A stretch of 64,000 bases of DNA from Nocardia vulneris. GTDB taxonomy: Bacteria > Actinomycetota > Actinomycetes > Mycobacteriales > Mycobacteriaceae. How positions within the stretch are numbered: position 1 is the stretch's first letter; each line of letters opens with the position of its first letter. A program made the translations under genes and the position numbers. The DNA is taken from NCBI RefSeq assembly GCF_001613425.1, contig NZ_BDCI01000023.1, positions 62,001 to 126,000 of the forward strand, in the 5' to 3' direction. Positions 51,231 to 61,978 of the stretch are shown piece by piece. The notes below the pieces were generated by a model that was given only the letters and a program-made list of their open reading frames with translations, had not been told where the DNA came from and ran no database searches.

Positions 51231-52427
51231 ATGGCGGATTCGACGAAATTGCGAAACGCGCTCGGGTTCAAGCTCGCCGGAGCCGCGATGGTGCTGGCGA
51301 TGGTGGCGATCGTCGCGATCGCGCTGCTGATGTTCGTCGGCGGCTTCACTTCGACGGCGACCGTCATGGTCGACGCGCCGCGCAGCGGCCTGGTGCTCGA
51401 CCCGGACGCCAAGGTGAAGGTGCGCGGCGTGGAGATCGGGCGGGTCGTCGGGATCGAGCAGACCGCCGAGGGCGCCAGCCTGAAACTGGCGGTGAATCCC
51501 GATCAGCTGAAACTGGTTCCGGCGAACGCGGGCGTAGATATCCGCTCCACCACCGTCTTCGGCGCGAAGTACGTGAATTTCACGGTGCCCGAACAGCCTT
51601 CGGCGACCTCGCTGAAACCCGGTGCGCGGGTGAGTGTGCAGCACGTGACCGTCGAGTTCAACACGCTGTTCCAGCACCTGTCCGACGTGCTGGCCAAGGT
51701 CGAGCCGGAGAAGCTGAACGCGACGCTGTCCGCGCTCGGCACCGCGTTGCAGGGCCGCGGCGAGAAGCTCGGTGACCTGCTCGCCCGCAGCGATGCCTAC
51801 CTGCGCGATATCAACCCGTATCTGCCCACGCTGCAACAGGATCTGGTGCAGACCGGTCAGGTCACCGACCTGTACGCGGACACGGCGCCCGATCTGCTGC
51901 GCACCGTGGACAACGCCACCGTCACCAGCCGCGCGCTGGTCGACGAGCAGCAGAGCCTGGACGACGTGCTGGCCAACCTGATCGGCCTGGCCGACACCAC
52001 CGGATCGGTGCTGAAGGAGAACGAGGGCAACCTCGGCACCGCGCTGGATCTCTTGCGGCCCACCACGCAATTGCTGTTCGAATACAACCCCGCGCTCGGC
52101 TGCATCATCAACGCGCTCGGCCCGATGATGCCACTGGCCGAACGGGTTTTCGGCGGGGTGCTGCCCGGCATCGGGATGAACACCAACTTCATGTTCGGCG
52201 CCAAGCCCTACACCTACCCGGACGACCTGCCGAAGGTGAACGCCACCGGTGGCCCGCATTGCGAGGGCGTGGTCGACCGGGTGCCGAACAGTCATGCCGA
52301 CTACGTCGTCACCGACACGAATCAGGGAGCTCCGTACGTGCCCAACACGGGTTTCGTGAAGCCCAACTCGGCGCCCAAGGTGTTCCAGCTGCTGTTCGCC
52401 GGGTTACCGGGGGTGGACGCACTGTGA
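51231..52427 (+). CDS. mce4A: Mce-family protein Mce4A
   Basis: A 398-residue Mce protein: one N-terminal membrane helix (residues of about 14-38), an MCE/MlaD beta-domain at about 42-120 (VKVRGVEIGRVVGI), then a long helical region and a Cys-containing tail (LGCIINAL, GPHCEG). Mce subunits form a hydrophobic tunnel carrying sterol across the periplasm. Its stop overlaps the mce4B GTG. Confidence 0.93.
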   Translation: MADSTKLRNALGFKLAGAAMVLAMVAIVAIALLMFVGGFTSTATVMVDAPRSGLVLDPDAKVKVRGVEIGRVVGIEQTAEGASLKLAVNPDQLKLVPANAGVDIRSTTVFGAKYVNFTVPEQPSATSLKPGARVSVQHVTVEFNTLFQHLSDVLAKVEPEKLNATLSALGTALQGRGEKLGDLLARSDAYLRDINPYLPTLQQDLVQTGQVTDLYADTAPDLLRTVDNATVTSRALVDEQQSLDDVLANLIGLADTTGSVLKENEGNLGTALDLLRPTTQLLFEYNPALGCIINALGPMMPLAERVFGGVLPGIGMNTNFMFGAKPYTYPDDLPKVNATGGPHCEGVVDRVPNSHADYVVTDTNQGAPYVPNTGFVKPNSAPKVFQLLFAGLPGVDAL

Positions 52428-53449
52428 AGAACACCGCGACGACCGTGAAACTGGCCATCTTCACCTTGGTGATGGCGCTGGTCTTCGCCGGGCTGACGGT
52501 CGTGTTCAGCCAGATGCGCTTCGCCAGGGAGCACGGCTACCACGCCGTGTTCACCAGCTCGTCGGGCATGCTGCCCGGGGCCAAGGTGCGCATCGCGGGG
52601 GTGCCGGTCGGCTCGGTCTCCTCGGTGCGGGTGGGCAAGGACAAGCTGGCGCACGTCGAGTTCGACGTCGACCGCAAGTACCGGTTGCTCACCAGCACCC
52701 GGGCCACCATCCGCTACGAAAACCTGGTCGGGGACCGGTATCTGGAGCTGCTGGAGGGCCCGGGCGCCGCGGACGTGCTGCGCGACGGCGGCACCATCGA
52801 CAAGGACAAGACGGCACCCGCGCTCGACCTGGACATGCTGCTCGGCGGGTTCCGGCCGCTGCTGCGCGGCCTCGATCCCGCGCAGGTGAACGATCTGACC
52901 AGCGCCTTGCTCCAGATCTTCCAGGGCCAGGGCGGCACGCTGGTCTCGCTGCTCAACAGCGGTGGCTCCTTCGCCAAGACGCTGGCCGACCGCGACGAGC
53001 TGATCGGCAACGTGATCAACAACCTGAACACGGTGTTGCAGACCATCGATCAGCGCGGTGACCAGTTCGCCACCACCCTCGACGAATTGCAGCGCCTGAT
53101 CACGGATCTGGCCGCCGACCGGGATCCGATCGGCGACGCGTTGCCGCGGATCGCCGGGGCCACCAGGGATCTGACCGATCTGCTCGCACAGGCGCGACCC
53201 GATCTGCGCACCACCATCGAGCAGACCGGGCGGTTGTCGAGCAATCTCGACAACGGCTCCGACACCATCCAGTGGGTGCTCGACCGGCTGCCCGACACCT
53301 ACAAGAAGCTCATCCGCATCGGCGCCTACGGCTCGTTCCTGCAGCTCTACGTCTGCGGGACCAACCTGCTCGTCGACGGGCCGGACGGGCAGCCGCTGCA
53401 GGTGAACCTGCCGGGCAAGCAGACGACCGGAAGGTGTGCGCCCGAATGA
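52424..53449 (+). CDS. mce4B: Mce-family protein Mce4B
   Basis: A 341-residue Mce protein with an N-terminal anchor (KLAIFTLVMALVFAGLTVVF), an MCE domain around LPGAKVRIAGVPVGSVSSVR, a helical stalk, and a short C-terminal LYVCGTNL segment. The GTG at 52424 overlaps the mce4A stop (GTGA). It belongs to the steroid-transport hexamer. Confidence 0.92.
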   Translation: MKNTATTVKLAIFTLVMALVFAGLTVVFSQMRFAREHGYHAVFTSSSGMLPGAKVRIAGVPVGSVSSVRVGKDKLAHVEFDVDRKYRLLTSTRATIRYENLVGDRYLELLEGPGAADVLRDGGTIDKDKTAPALDLDMLLGGFRPLLRGLDPAQVNDLTSALLQIFQGQGGTLVSLLNSGGSFAKTLADRDELIGNVINNLNTVLQTIDQRGDQFATTLDELQRLITDLAADRDPIGDALPRIAGATRDLTDLLAQARPDLRTTIEQTGRLSSNLDNGSDTIQWVLDRLPDTYKKLIRIGAYGSFLQLYVCGTNLLVDGPDGQPLQVNLPGKQTTGRCAPE

Positions 53450-54513
53450 ACGAGCAGCGATCCCGTGTCGTCACCATCGGCATCGTCGGCCTGGTGGTCG
53501 CGGTGTGCGTGGCTTTGTCGGCCCTGCAGTTCGAACGGCTGCCGTTCATCCGCGGCGGCGCGAACTACACCGCGTTCTTCGCCGACGCCGGCGGGCTGCT
53601 GCCCGGCGATCCGGTCCAGGTGGCCGGCGTGCGCACCGGCCGGGTGGACAGCGTGCACCTCGACGGCGACAAGGTGCTGGTGCGGTTCACCCTCGACGAG
53701 TCGATCGTGCTCGGCCAGAAGACCGCTGCCGCGATCAAGACCAACACGGTGCTCGGCCGCAAGTCGCTCGAGCTGACGCCGACCGGGCCGGGCGCGCTGC
53801 GGCGCGACGACACGATTCCGTTGGACCGCACCACTTCTCCGTACTCGCTCAACGACGCGCTCGGCGATCTCGGCCGCACCGTGCAGGGGCTGGACCTCGA
53901 GCAGGTGGACAAGACGCTCGACACGCTCTCGGCGACCTTCGCCGATACGCCCGCCCCGCTGCGCGCGGCACTGGACGGGGTAACGGCCTTGTCCCGCAGC
54001 ATCAATGCGCGCGACCAGGCGCTGTCCGATCTGCTGGTCCGCGCGCAGAGCGTGACCAAGATCCTGGCCGACCGCAGCAACCAGATCAACATGCTGCTGC
54101 TGGACGGCAACAACCTGCTCGGCGAGCTGGACCGGCGGCGTGGCGCGATCGGGCAGCTGATCGTCTACGTCAACGAGGTGGCCAAGCAGCTGTCCGGTCT
54201 GGTCAACGACAACGAGGCACAGCTGAAACCGGCGCTGGACAAACTGAATTCGGTGCTCGGCCTGCTGCAGCGCAACAAGCAGAACCTGTCCGACGCGCTC
54301 GACAACCTCGGTCCGTACGCCGCGGCCCTCGGCGAGCAGGTCGGCAACGGCCCGTGGTTCAACGCCTATGTCGTCAACGCCACCAGCACCCAGCTGCAGG
54401 GCCTGGTGGACGCGCTGGTGTGGCCCGAGCATCTGCCCGATGACCTGCGCAACATCTTCACGCATCCGGCACCGCCGTCGATCGGCCCGTCGATTCAGGA
54501 GCCACCGCGATGA
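53446..54513 (+). CDS. mce4C: Mce-family protein Mce4C
   Basis: A 355-residue Mce protein: N-terminal anchor (VVTIGIVGLVVAVCVALSAL), MCE domain with LLPGDPVQVAGVRTGRVDSV, long helical region, and a Pro-rich end. The ATG overlaps the mce4B stop and the stop overlaps mce4D, so it is translationally coupled on both sides. Confidence 0.92.
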   Translation: MNEQRSRVVTIGIVGLVVAVCVALSALQFERLPFIRGGANYTAFFADAGGLLPGDPVQVAGVRTGRVDSVHLDGDKVLVRFTLDESIVLGQKTAAAIKTNTVLGRKSLELTPTGPGALRRDDTIPLDRTTSPYSLNDALGDLGRTVQGLDLEQVDKTLDTLSATFADTPAPLRAALDGVTALSRSINARDQALSDLLVRAQSVTKILADRSNQINMLLLDGNNLLGELDRRRGAIGQLIVYVNEVAKQLSGLVNDNEAQLKPALDKLNSVLGLLQRNKQNLSDALDNLGPYAAALGEQVGNGPWFNAYVVNATSTQLQGLVDALVWPEHLPDDLRNIFTHPAPPSIGPSIQEPPR

Positions 54514-55766
54514 CCCTCATGGACAAGGCGAAAAAGGTGCCTCGCTGGGCGGTCGTGGTCGCGGGCGCCGTGGTGGTCGCGCTGGTGGCGTTCGGCGCGT
54601 ACACCGGGATCACGCGGCTCGGCACGACCAGCATCACCGCGTACTTCCCGTCGACTTCGGGCCTGTACAAGGGCGACGAGGTTCGGGTGCTGGGGGTGAA
54701 GGTCGGCCGGATCGATTCGATCGAGCCCGGCAAGGACCGGGTGAAGGTGCGGGTGACCATCGATCGCGGGATCGACCTGCCCACCGACGCCCGCGCGGTG
54801 ATCATCTCGCCGTCGCTGGTCTCGGCGCGGTTCATCCAACTCGCGCCCGCCTACACCGGCGGCCCGAAAATGGGCGACGGCGCGCAGATTCCGATCGAGC
54901 ACACCGCGGTGCCGGTGGAGTGGGACGACATCAAGGCCGAACTGTCCAAGCTGGCAACCACTTTGGGCCCGGTCGGCGACGACTCGCAGGGCTCGTTCGG
55001 ACGCTTCGTCAACACCGCCGCCGACAATATGGACGGCAACGGGCAGAAACTGCGCGACACGTTGCGTGAACTGTCCGCCACCCTGAACACCCTCTCCGAC
55101 GGACGCACCGACCTGTTCGGCACCATTCGCAATCTGCAGAAGTTCGTGGATGTGCTGGCGGCGAGCAACGAACAGATCGTGCAGTTCGGCGGCAGGCTCG
55201 CCTCGGTCTCCTCGGTGCTGGCCGGCGCCTCCGCGGAACTCGGTGCGGGACTGGACAATCTGGACACCGCATTGGCCGATGTGAAGCGTTTCCTGGAGGG
55301 CAGCGGCGCCGAACTCACCGAGGGCGTGCAGCGGCTGGCCGACGTCACCCAGATCCTGGTGGACAAGCAACCGGAGCTGGAACGGGTGCTGCACTCGGGC
55401 CCGACCGCGCTGGTGAACTTCTACCAGATCTACAAGCCCGCCCAGGGCACGCTCACCGGTGCGGTGGCGCTGAACAACACGGCCGACCCGCTCGGCTTCC
55501 TGTGCGGATCGGTGCGCGCGCTGGAGATCAACCAGTCCGATCGCTCCGCCGACCTCTGCGCGCAATACCTTGCGCCGGTGATCAGTTCGCTGGCCATGAA
55601 CTACGCGCCGATCCTGCTGAACCCGGCGACCGGTGTGCACGCGTTCCCGGAGCAGCTGAAGTTCAGCCCGCCGAGTCTGGCCGAGCAGGCGCCCGCACCG
55701 GGCCCGCCGCCGGTCACCGTGCCGGAAGGTCTTGCCGGACTGGCCATTCCGGGAGGTGGACGATGA
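54510..55766 (+). CDS. mce4D: Mce-family protein Mce4D
   Basis: A 418-residue Mce protein: anchor helix at residues of about 12-33 (WAVVVAGAVVVALVAFGAY), MCE domain with YKGDEVRVLGVKVGRIDSI, helical stalk, and a Pro-rich C-terminus. It overlaps mce4C and mce4E by four bases each. Confidence 0.92.
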   Translation: MTLMDKAKKVPRWAVVVAGAVVVALVAFGAYTGITRLGTTSITAYFPSTSGLYKGDEVRVLGVKVGRIDSIEPGKDRVKVRVTIDRGIDLPTDARAVIISPSLVSARFIQLAPAYTGGPKMGDGAQIPIEHTAVPVEWDDIKAELSKLATTLGPVGDDSQGSFGRFVNTAADNMDGNGQKLRDTLRELSATLNTLSDGRTDLFGTIRNLQKFVDVLAASNEQIVQFGGRLASVSSVLAGASAELGAGLDNLDTALADVKRFLEGSGAELTEGVQRLADVTQILVDKQPELERVLHSGPTALVNFYQIYKPAQGTLTGAVALNNTADPLGFLCGSVRALEINQSDRSADLCAQYLAPVISSLAMNYAPILLNPATGVHAFPEQLKFSPPSLAEQAPAPGPPPVTVPEGLAGLAIPGGGR

Positions 55767-57001
55767 TGCCGCGCCGGATGACGACGATGGTGCTCGGTCT
55801 CGCTGTGCTGCTCGGTGTTTCGGGTTGCGAGTGGGACGGCTTGAACTCGCTGCCGATGCCGGGCACCGAGGGCACGATGGACGGCGCGTACCAGGTGCGC
55901 ATCCAGATGCCGAATGTGACCACGCTGACCAGGAATTCGCCGGTGCGGGTCGACGACGTGACGGTCGGGACGGTATCGAACATCGAGGTGGAGGGCTGGC
56001 ACGCGCTGGTCACCGTCTCGCTGAACCCGAACGTGCACCTGCCGGCCAATGCCGTCGCCAAGATCGGGCAGACCAGCTTGCTCGGCAGCAACCACATCGA
56101 GCTCGCCGCCCCCACCGATACCGCCGCGCAGGGTCAGTTGAAAGGCGGAGACGTGATACCGCTGGACCGCGCAGGCGCCTTCCCGACGACGGAGCAGGTG
56201 CTGTCCTCGCTGTCGGTGGTGCTCAACGGCGGTGGCATCTCGCAGCTGGAAACGATCACCCGCGAACTGAATTCGGCGTTGACCGGGCGCGAGAACGACA
56301 TCCGCGACCTGCTGCCGCAGCTCGAGACGCTGACCACGGGACTGGACAAGCAGCGCAACGACATCATCGCGGCGATGAGCGGACTCGACCGGCTCGGCGG
56401 GCAATTCGCCCAGCAGCGCGACGTGGTCGCCAGGGCGATCGAGCGGATCCATCCCGCGCTCACCGTGCTCGCCGACCGCAGCGCGAGCATCACCGCGGCG
56501 ATCAGCGCGCTCGGCGACCTCAGTGACGTCACCGATCGGATCATCACCACCAGTGGTGAGAACCTGAAGGCGAACCTGCGCAGTCTGGCACCGGTGCTGG
56601 AGACGCTGGCCGATACCGGGATGAACCTGGTCGAGGCGTTGAAGATCGTTCCGACCTTTCCGTTCCCGATGAAGAACCTGGACAAGGCGATCAAGGGTGA
56701 CTACTTGAACTTGTTCATCACCGTCGACCTCACCGGGAAGCGGCTGGACAACAACTGGTTGATCGGTACGCCGCTCGGCGGCCGCTTCGGCGGTGTCGAA
56801 GGCGTGGTCGGCGGCTTCGCCCCCGATACCGCCACGCAGGCAGGCAATCCGGCGACCGGACCGCTGCTGCCGCCGCCGGCCGACGGACAGCCCGCGCCCG
56901 CGCTGCCCGGCCTGCCGCCCATCCCCGGCCTGCCCGCGATTCCGGGCCTGACCGTGCCGTTGCCGGGAAACACTGCGCCACAAGGGGGCCCGGGCCGATG
57001 A
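55763..57001 (+). CDS. mce4E: Mce-family lipoprotein Mce4E
   Basis: A 412-residue Mce lipoprotein. The signal peptide ends in the lipobox GVSGC, so the mature Cys at about residue 22 is lipidated. The MCE domain follows (NSPVRVDDVTVGTVSNIEVE), then a helical region and a Pro/Gly-rich tail (LPGLPPIPGLPAIPGL). The equivalent M. tuberculosis protein is LprN. It overlaps both neighbours. Confidence 0.92.
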   Translation: MMPRRMTTMVLGLAVLLGVSGCEWDGLNSLPMPGTEGTMDGAYQVRIQMPNVTTLTRNSPVRVDDVTVGTVSNIEVEGWHALVTVSLNPNVHLPANAVAKIGQTSLLGSNHIELAAPTDTAAQGQLKGGDVIPLDRAGAFPTTEQVLSSLSVVLNGGGISQLETITRELNSALTGRENDIRDLLPQLETLTTGLDKQRNDIIAAMSGLDRLGGQFAQQRDVVARAIERIHPALTVLADRSASITAAISALGDLSDVTDRIITTSGENLKANLRSLAPVLETLADTGMNLVEALKIVPTFPFPMKNLDKAIKGDYLNLFITVDLTGKRLDNNWLIGTPLGGRFGGVEGVVGGFAPDTATQAGNPATGPLLPPPADGQPAPALPGLPPIPGLPAIPGLTVPLPGNTAPQGGPGR

Positions 57002-58425
57002 CGCTGACCAGATTCGTCCGCACGCAGCTCGCGATCTTCGCCATCTTGACGGTGATCGGCCTGGTGGTGATGGGCGGGGTGTACGTGAAGGTGCCCGCGA
57101 TGCTGGGCATCGGGCGCTACGACGTCACCGTGCAGCTGGCCGCGACGGGCGGTCTCTATCCCACCGCGAATGTCGCCTATCGCGGCACGAATGTCGGTGT
57201 GGTGCAGGATGTCCGGCTGACCACGACCGGTGTCGAGGCGCACCTGTCCATCGACAGCGACTACAAGGTGCCCGCGGACGTCAACGCCTGGGTGCGCAGC
57301 GTCTCGGCGGTCGGTGAGCAGTACGTCGACCTGATTCCCGCCGAGCGCCCGGTCGGCGGGAACCTGGCCGACGGTTCGGTGATTCCGGTGGGGCGCACCA
57401 AATTGCCGCAGGATGTCGGCACGTTGCTCGACCAGTCCGATCGGTTGCTGTCCAGCGTGGCCGACACCCGGCTGCGACAGGTGATCGACGAGGCGTTCAA
57501 GGCGTTCAACGGGGCCGGCCCGGATCTGCAGCGGTTCATCGATTCGGCGTCGTTGCTGGTACAGGAGGCACAGAACAACGCGGAACCGACCAAGAAGCTG
57601 CTCGATCAGATCGGACCCTTACTGGACACCCAGATCCAGTCCGACGCGGCGATCCGGTCGTGGACCAGTGATTTGGCCACGGTGACCGATCAACTTCGCG
57701 CGCATGATGTTTCGCTGCGCAATGTGCTGCACGAGGGCCCCTCGGCGATGCAGCGGGTGAACGCGCAGTTCGAATCCTTGCGACCGACCCTGCCGCTGTT
57801 GCTGAACAACCTGGTCAGCACCGGACAGGTGGGCGTGACGTATCACGCCGGGCTGGAACAACTGCTGGTGGTGTTCCCGCCGCTGATCGCGGCGCTGCGG
57901 ACGGTCATCCGCGGACCCGCGGAGTACGGCGCCATGGTCGACTTCGGGACCGTGGTCAACGATCCGCCCGCGTGCACCACCGGATTCCTGCCCACCGATC
58001 AATGGCGCTCGCCGAGCGAACTCGATTCGCTGCCCTCACCGCGTGGCCTGTATTGCAAGGTGCCGCAGGACTCGCCGATCCAGGTGCGCGGCATCCGCAA
58101 TACGCCGTGCGCGGAATTCCCCGGTCGTCGCGCGCCGACGCCCGAACTGTGCCGCACCGGTTATGTTCCGGAAGGCAACAACCCGCCGTTCGGCCCCGTA
58201 CAGCCCGTGGCGCCTGCGGCAGCGCCGCCCGCGGAGGTTCCGGCGCAGACCGCACCCGCCGCGTACGGCACCGGGACACCGGCGGCCGCGCGATCCTACG
58301 ACCCGTCCACCGGTCAGTACATCGGTCCGGACGGACGCACGTACCGACAGGGCGATATCGGACCGAACGGTTCGGGCACGGTACCGTCGAGCTGGCAGGC
58401 GATGCTCGAGGAGCAGCAACGATGA
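56998..58425 (+). CDS. mce4F: Mce-family protein Mce4F
   Basis: A 475-residue Mce protein with an N-terminal anchor (LAIFAILTVIGLVVMGGVYV), an MCE domain with LYPTANVAYRGTNVGVVQDV, and a long helical stalk. A Cys-containing and Pro/Ala-rich C-terminus follows (CTTGFLPTDQW, TPCAEFPGRRAPTPELC). It is somewhat shorter than the M. tuberculosis protein. It overlaps mce4E and the first Mce-associated gene. Confidence 0.92.
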   Translation: MTLTRFVRTQLAIFAILTVIGLVVMGGVYVKVPAMLGIGRYDVTVQLAATGGLYPTANVAYRGTNVGVVQDVRLTTTGVEAHLSIDSDYKVPADVNAWVRSVSAVGEQYVDLIPAERPVGGNLADGSVIPVGRTKLPQDVGTLLDQSDRLLSSVADTRLRQVIDEAFKAFNGAGPDLQRFIDSASLLVQEAQNNAEPTKKLLDQIGPLLDTQIQSDAAIRSWTSDLATVTDQLRAHDVSLRNVLHEGPSAMQRVNAQFESLRPTLPLLLNNLVSTGQVGVTYHAGLEQLLVVFPPLIAALRTVIRGPAEYGAMVDFGTVVNDPPACTTGFLPTDQWRSPSELDSLPSPRGLYCKVPQDSPIQVRGIRNTPCAEFPGRRAPTPELCRTGYVPEGNNPPFGPVQPVAPAAAPPAEVPAQTAPAAYGTGTPAAARSYDPSTGQYIGPDGRTYRQGDIGPNGSGTVPSSWQAMLEEQQR

Positions 58426-59240
58426 GCGATAGCAACGGAGATCAGCGGCGCACGCGGCGACGTGCGGTGCGCTCGGTGGGGCCACCGGCGGACGAGTCGG
58501 CGGCGCCCGGTGTGACATCGATACCAGCCGAAAAGACGCCGGTACCGAAGGCCGGCGCGGCGTCGTCCGGCACCGCGCCCACCCCGGTCGACGCCGTGGA
58601 TTCCGGCACGGTCGCAGACGCCGGAACTGTCGATCTCGGTAAGGCGGCCACCGACGTCGGTAAGCCTGCCGACGCCGAACTGGGTAAGACGGCTGGTACG
58701 AGCGCAATCGAGCCCGATGCGTCGCCGACTGACGCGAACGAGTCGAAGTCTCGTCGCGGTGTCGGCCGCATCCTCGCCTTCGCGGCGGCCGCCGTCCTGG
58801 TGCTCGCGCTGGTGGTCGGCGCGGGACTGTCGGTGGTCAAAGCTCGTTCGATCGACGCGCGCGACGAGCGGCGCACCGAATTCGTGCAGACCGCCAGGCA
58901 GGCCGCCCTGAATCTGACCACCATCCGGGCCGATTCGGCCAAGCAGGACATCGATCGGATCCTCGCGGTGGCCTCGGGCCAGTTCAAGAGCGAGTTCGAC
59001 GGGCGGGTCGATCCGTTCCTGAACGTCGTGCAGCAGGCCAAGATCGTCTCCAACGGCGAGGTCGTCGAGGCGGCACTGGAAAGCGACGACGCCGACTCGG
59101 CGCAGGTGCTGGTGGCGGTCAAGCAGACCCTGACCAACGCGGGCCAGGAGGGTCCGCAGACGCGGCTCTATCGTTTCCGGATCACTGTGAGCCGGGGCGA
59201 TGCCGGGTTGACCGCATCCAAGGTGGAGTTCGTCGGATGA
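58422..59240 (+). CDS. Mce-associated membrane protein Mas4A
   Basis: A 272-residue protein with a disordered, Thr/Asp/Ala-rich cytoplasmic N-terminus of about 105 residues, one membrane helix (ILAFAAAAVLVLALVVGAGL) and an extracytoplasmic NTF2-like domain (FVQTARQAALNLTTIRADSA to the end). Mce-associated proteins stabilise the importer. In M. tuberculosis the mce4 operon ends with two such genes, as here. Confidence 0.88.
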   Translation: MSDSNGDQRRTRRRAVRSVGPPADESAAPGVTSIPAEKTPVPKAGAASSGTAPTPVDAVDSGTVADAGTVDLGKAATDVGKPADAELGKTAGTSAIEPDASPTDANESKSRRGVGRILAFAAAAVLVLALVVGAGLSVVKARSIDARDERRTEFVQTARQAALNLTTIRADSAKQDIDRILAVASGQFKSEFDGRVDPFLNVVQQAKIVSNGEVVEAALESDDADSAQVLVAVKQTLTNAGQEGPQTRLYRFRITVSRGDAGLTASKVEFVG

Positions 59241-59708
59241 CAATGCGCAGCAAGATCCTGTTGGCGGGCGCGAGTGTGGTCGCCGTGGCGGCACTGATCG
59301 TGCTCGGCGTCAACGGATTCCGGATCTGGAACGACGATCGGGCGGAGCAGGCCCGCACGGACGCGGTGGCCGCGGCCGATCGATCGGTGTCGGCGATGTT
59401 CACCTACGACTTTCAGACGGTGGACAAGGAACTGCCCAAGGCGGCCGACAACCTGTCGCCGAAGTTCCGCGACGACTATCTGAAGCTGATCACCCAGGCG
59501 ATCGCGCCCGGCGCGAAGGAGAAGCAGCTCACGGTGCACGCCACCACCCAGGCGGCGGGCATCGTGTCCGCGGACAAGTCCGAGGTGGTCGTGCTGCTGT
59601 TCCTCAATCAGGTGACCACGAGCAAGGATTCACCCCAGGGCACCACCACCGGCAGCCGGGTCAAGGCGACGGTGCAGAAGGACGGCGACCGCTGGCTGGT
59701 CGACCAGG

Positions 59709-59722
<14 letters not shown>
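59237..59722 (+). CDS. Mce-associated protein Mas4B
   Basis: A 161-residue protein with a single N-terminal helix (ILLAGASVVAVAALIVLGVN) and an NTF2-like domain (AVAAADRSVSAMFTYDFQTV, ending DGDRWLVDQVTPV). It is the last gene of the mce4 operon. Its 3' end overlaps the convergent histidine kinase gene by 14 bases, leaving no room for a terminator between them. Confidence 0.87.
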
Positions 59723-61171
<1,449 letters not shown>

Positions 61172-61175
<4 letters not shown>

Positions 61176-61918
61176 TTCCCGGCCGACCGGCTGCGGCTCG
61201 GTGCGCGCATCACATAGCCGACGCCACGCAGGGTGTGAATGAGCCGCTCGGAACCGGTGTCGACCTTCTTGCGCAGATACGACACATAGGTCTCCACCAC
61301 ACCGACCTCACCGCCGAAGTCGTAGCGCCACACGTGATCCAGGATGCGCGGCTTGCTCAGCACGGTGCCCGCGTTGACCATGAAATAACGCAGCAGGGTG
61401 AATTCGGTGGGCGACAGCGCGACCGGCTCGCCCGCCTTCCACACTTCGTGCGTGTCGTCGTCCAGTTCGATGTCCTCGAACCGGAGCCGCGAATTCTCCC
61501 GCTGCGGCGCGGTGTGCCCGGCCCGGCGCAGGATCACCCGTAGCCGCGCGACCACTTCCTCCAGGCTGAACGGTTTGGTGACGTAGTCGTCGGCGCCGAG
61601 GGTGAGCCCGGTGATCTTGTCCTGCATCTCGTCGCGCGCGGTCAGGAACAGCACGGGGGAGTCGATGCCGTCGGCGCGCAGCCTGCGCAAGAGGCCGAAC
61701 CCGTCCATGCCCGGCATCATCACGTCGACGATCAGCGCCTGCGGCCGGAAGGTGCGCGCCTTGTCCAGCGCCTGCGCGCCGTCGGCCGCGGTGTCCACCT
61801 CGAAGCCCTGGTAGCGCAGGCTGACCGCGAGCAGCTCGACGATCATCGGCTCGTCGTCGACCACCAGCACCCGCGCCTCGGGTGCCTGCTCCGCAGGCGC
61901 ACCACTCATGGGCTTCAT
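61172..61918 (-). CDS. OmpR-family response regulator (PhoP-like)
   Basis: A 248-residue regulator. The receiver domain has the acidic pair in VVDDEP, phosphoacceptor Asp in DVMMPGMDGFGLLRRLRADG and Lys in DDYVTKPFSLEEV. The winged helix follows (LSPTEFTLLRYFMVNAGTVL, ETYVSYLRKKVD). The sequence resembles M. tuberculosis PhoP strongly as I recall it, but paralogues such as TcrX are similar, so orthology is not fixed. It is cotranscribed with the kinase. The ATG at 61918 is used; a second ATG at 61909 is possible. Confidence 0.88.
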
Positions 61919-61978
61919 GGTCCGTCATCCTCCTGCGAAGTCGCTGGACCAAACCTGGGTGATTCCTGTGAACGGAAC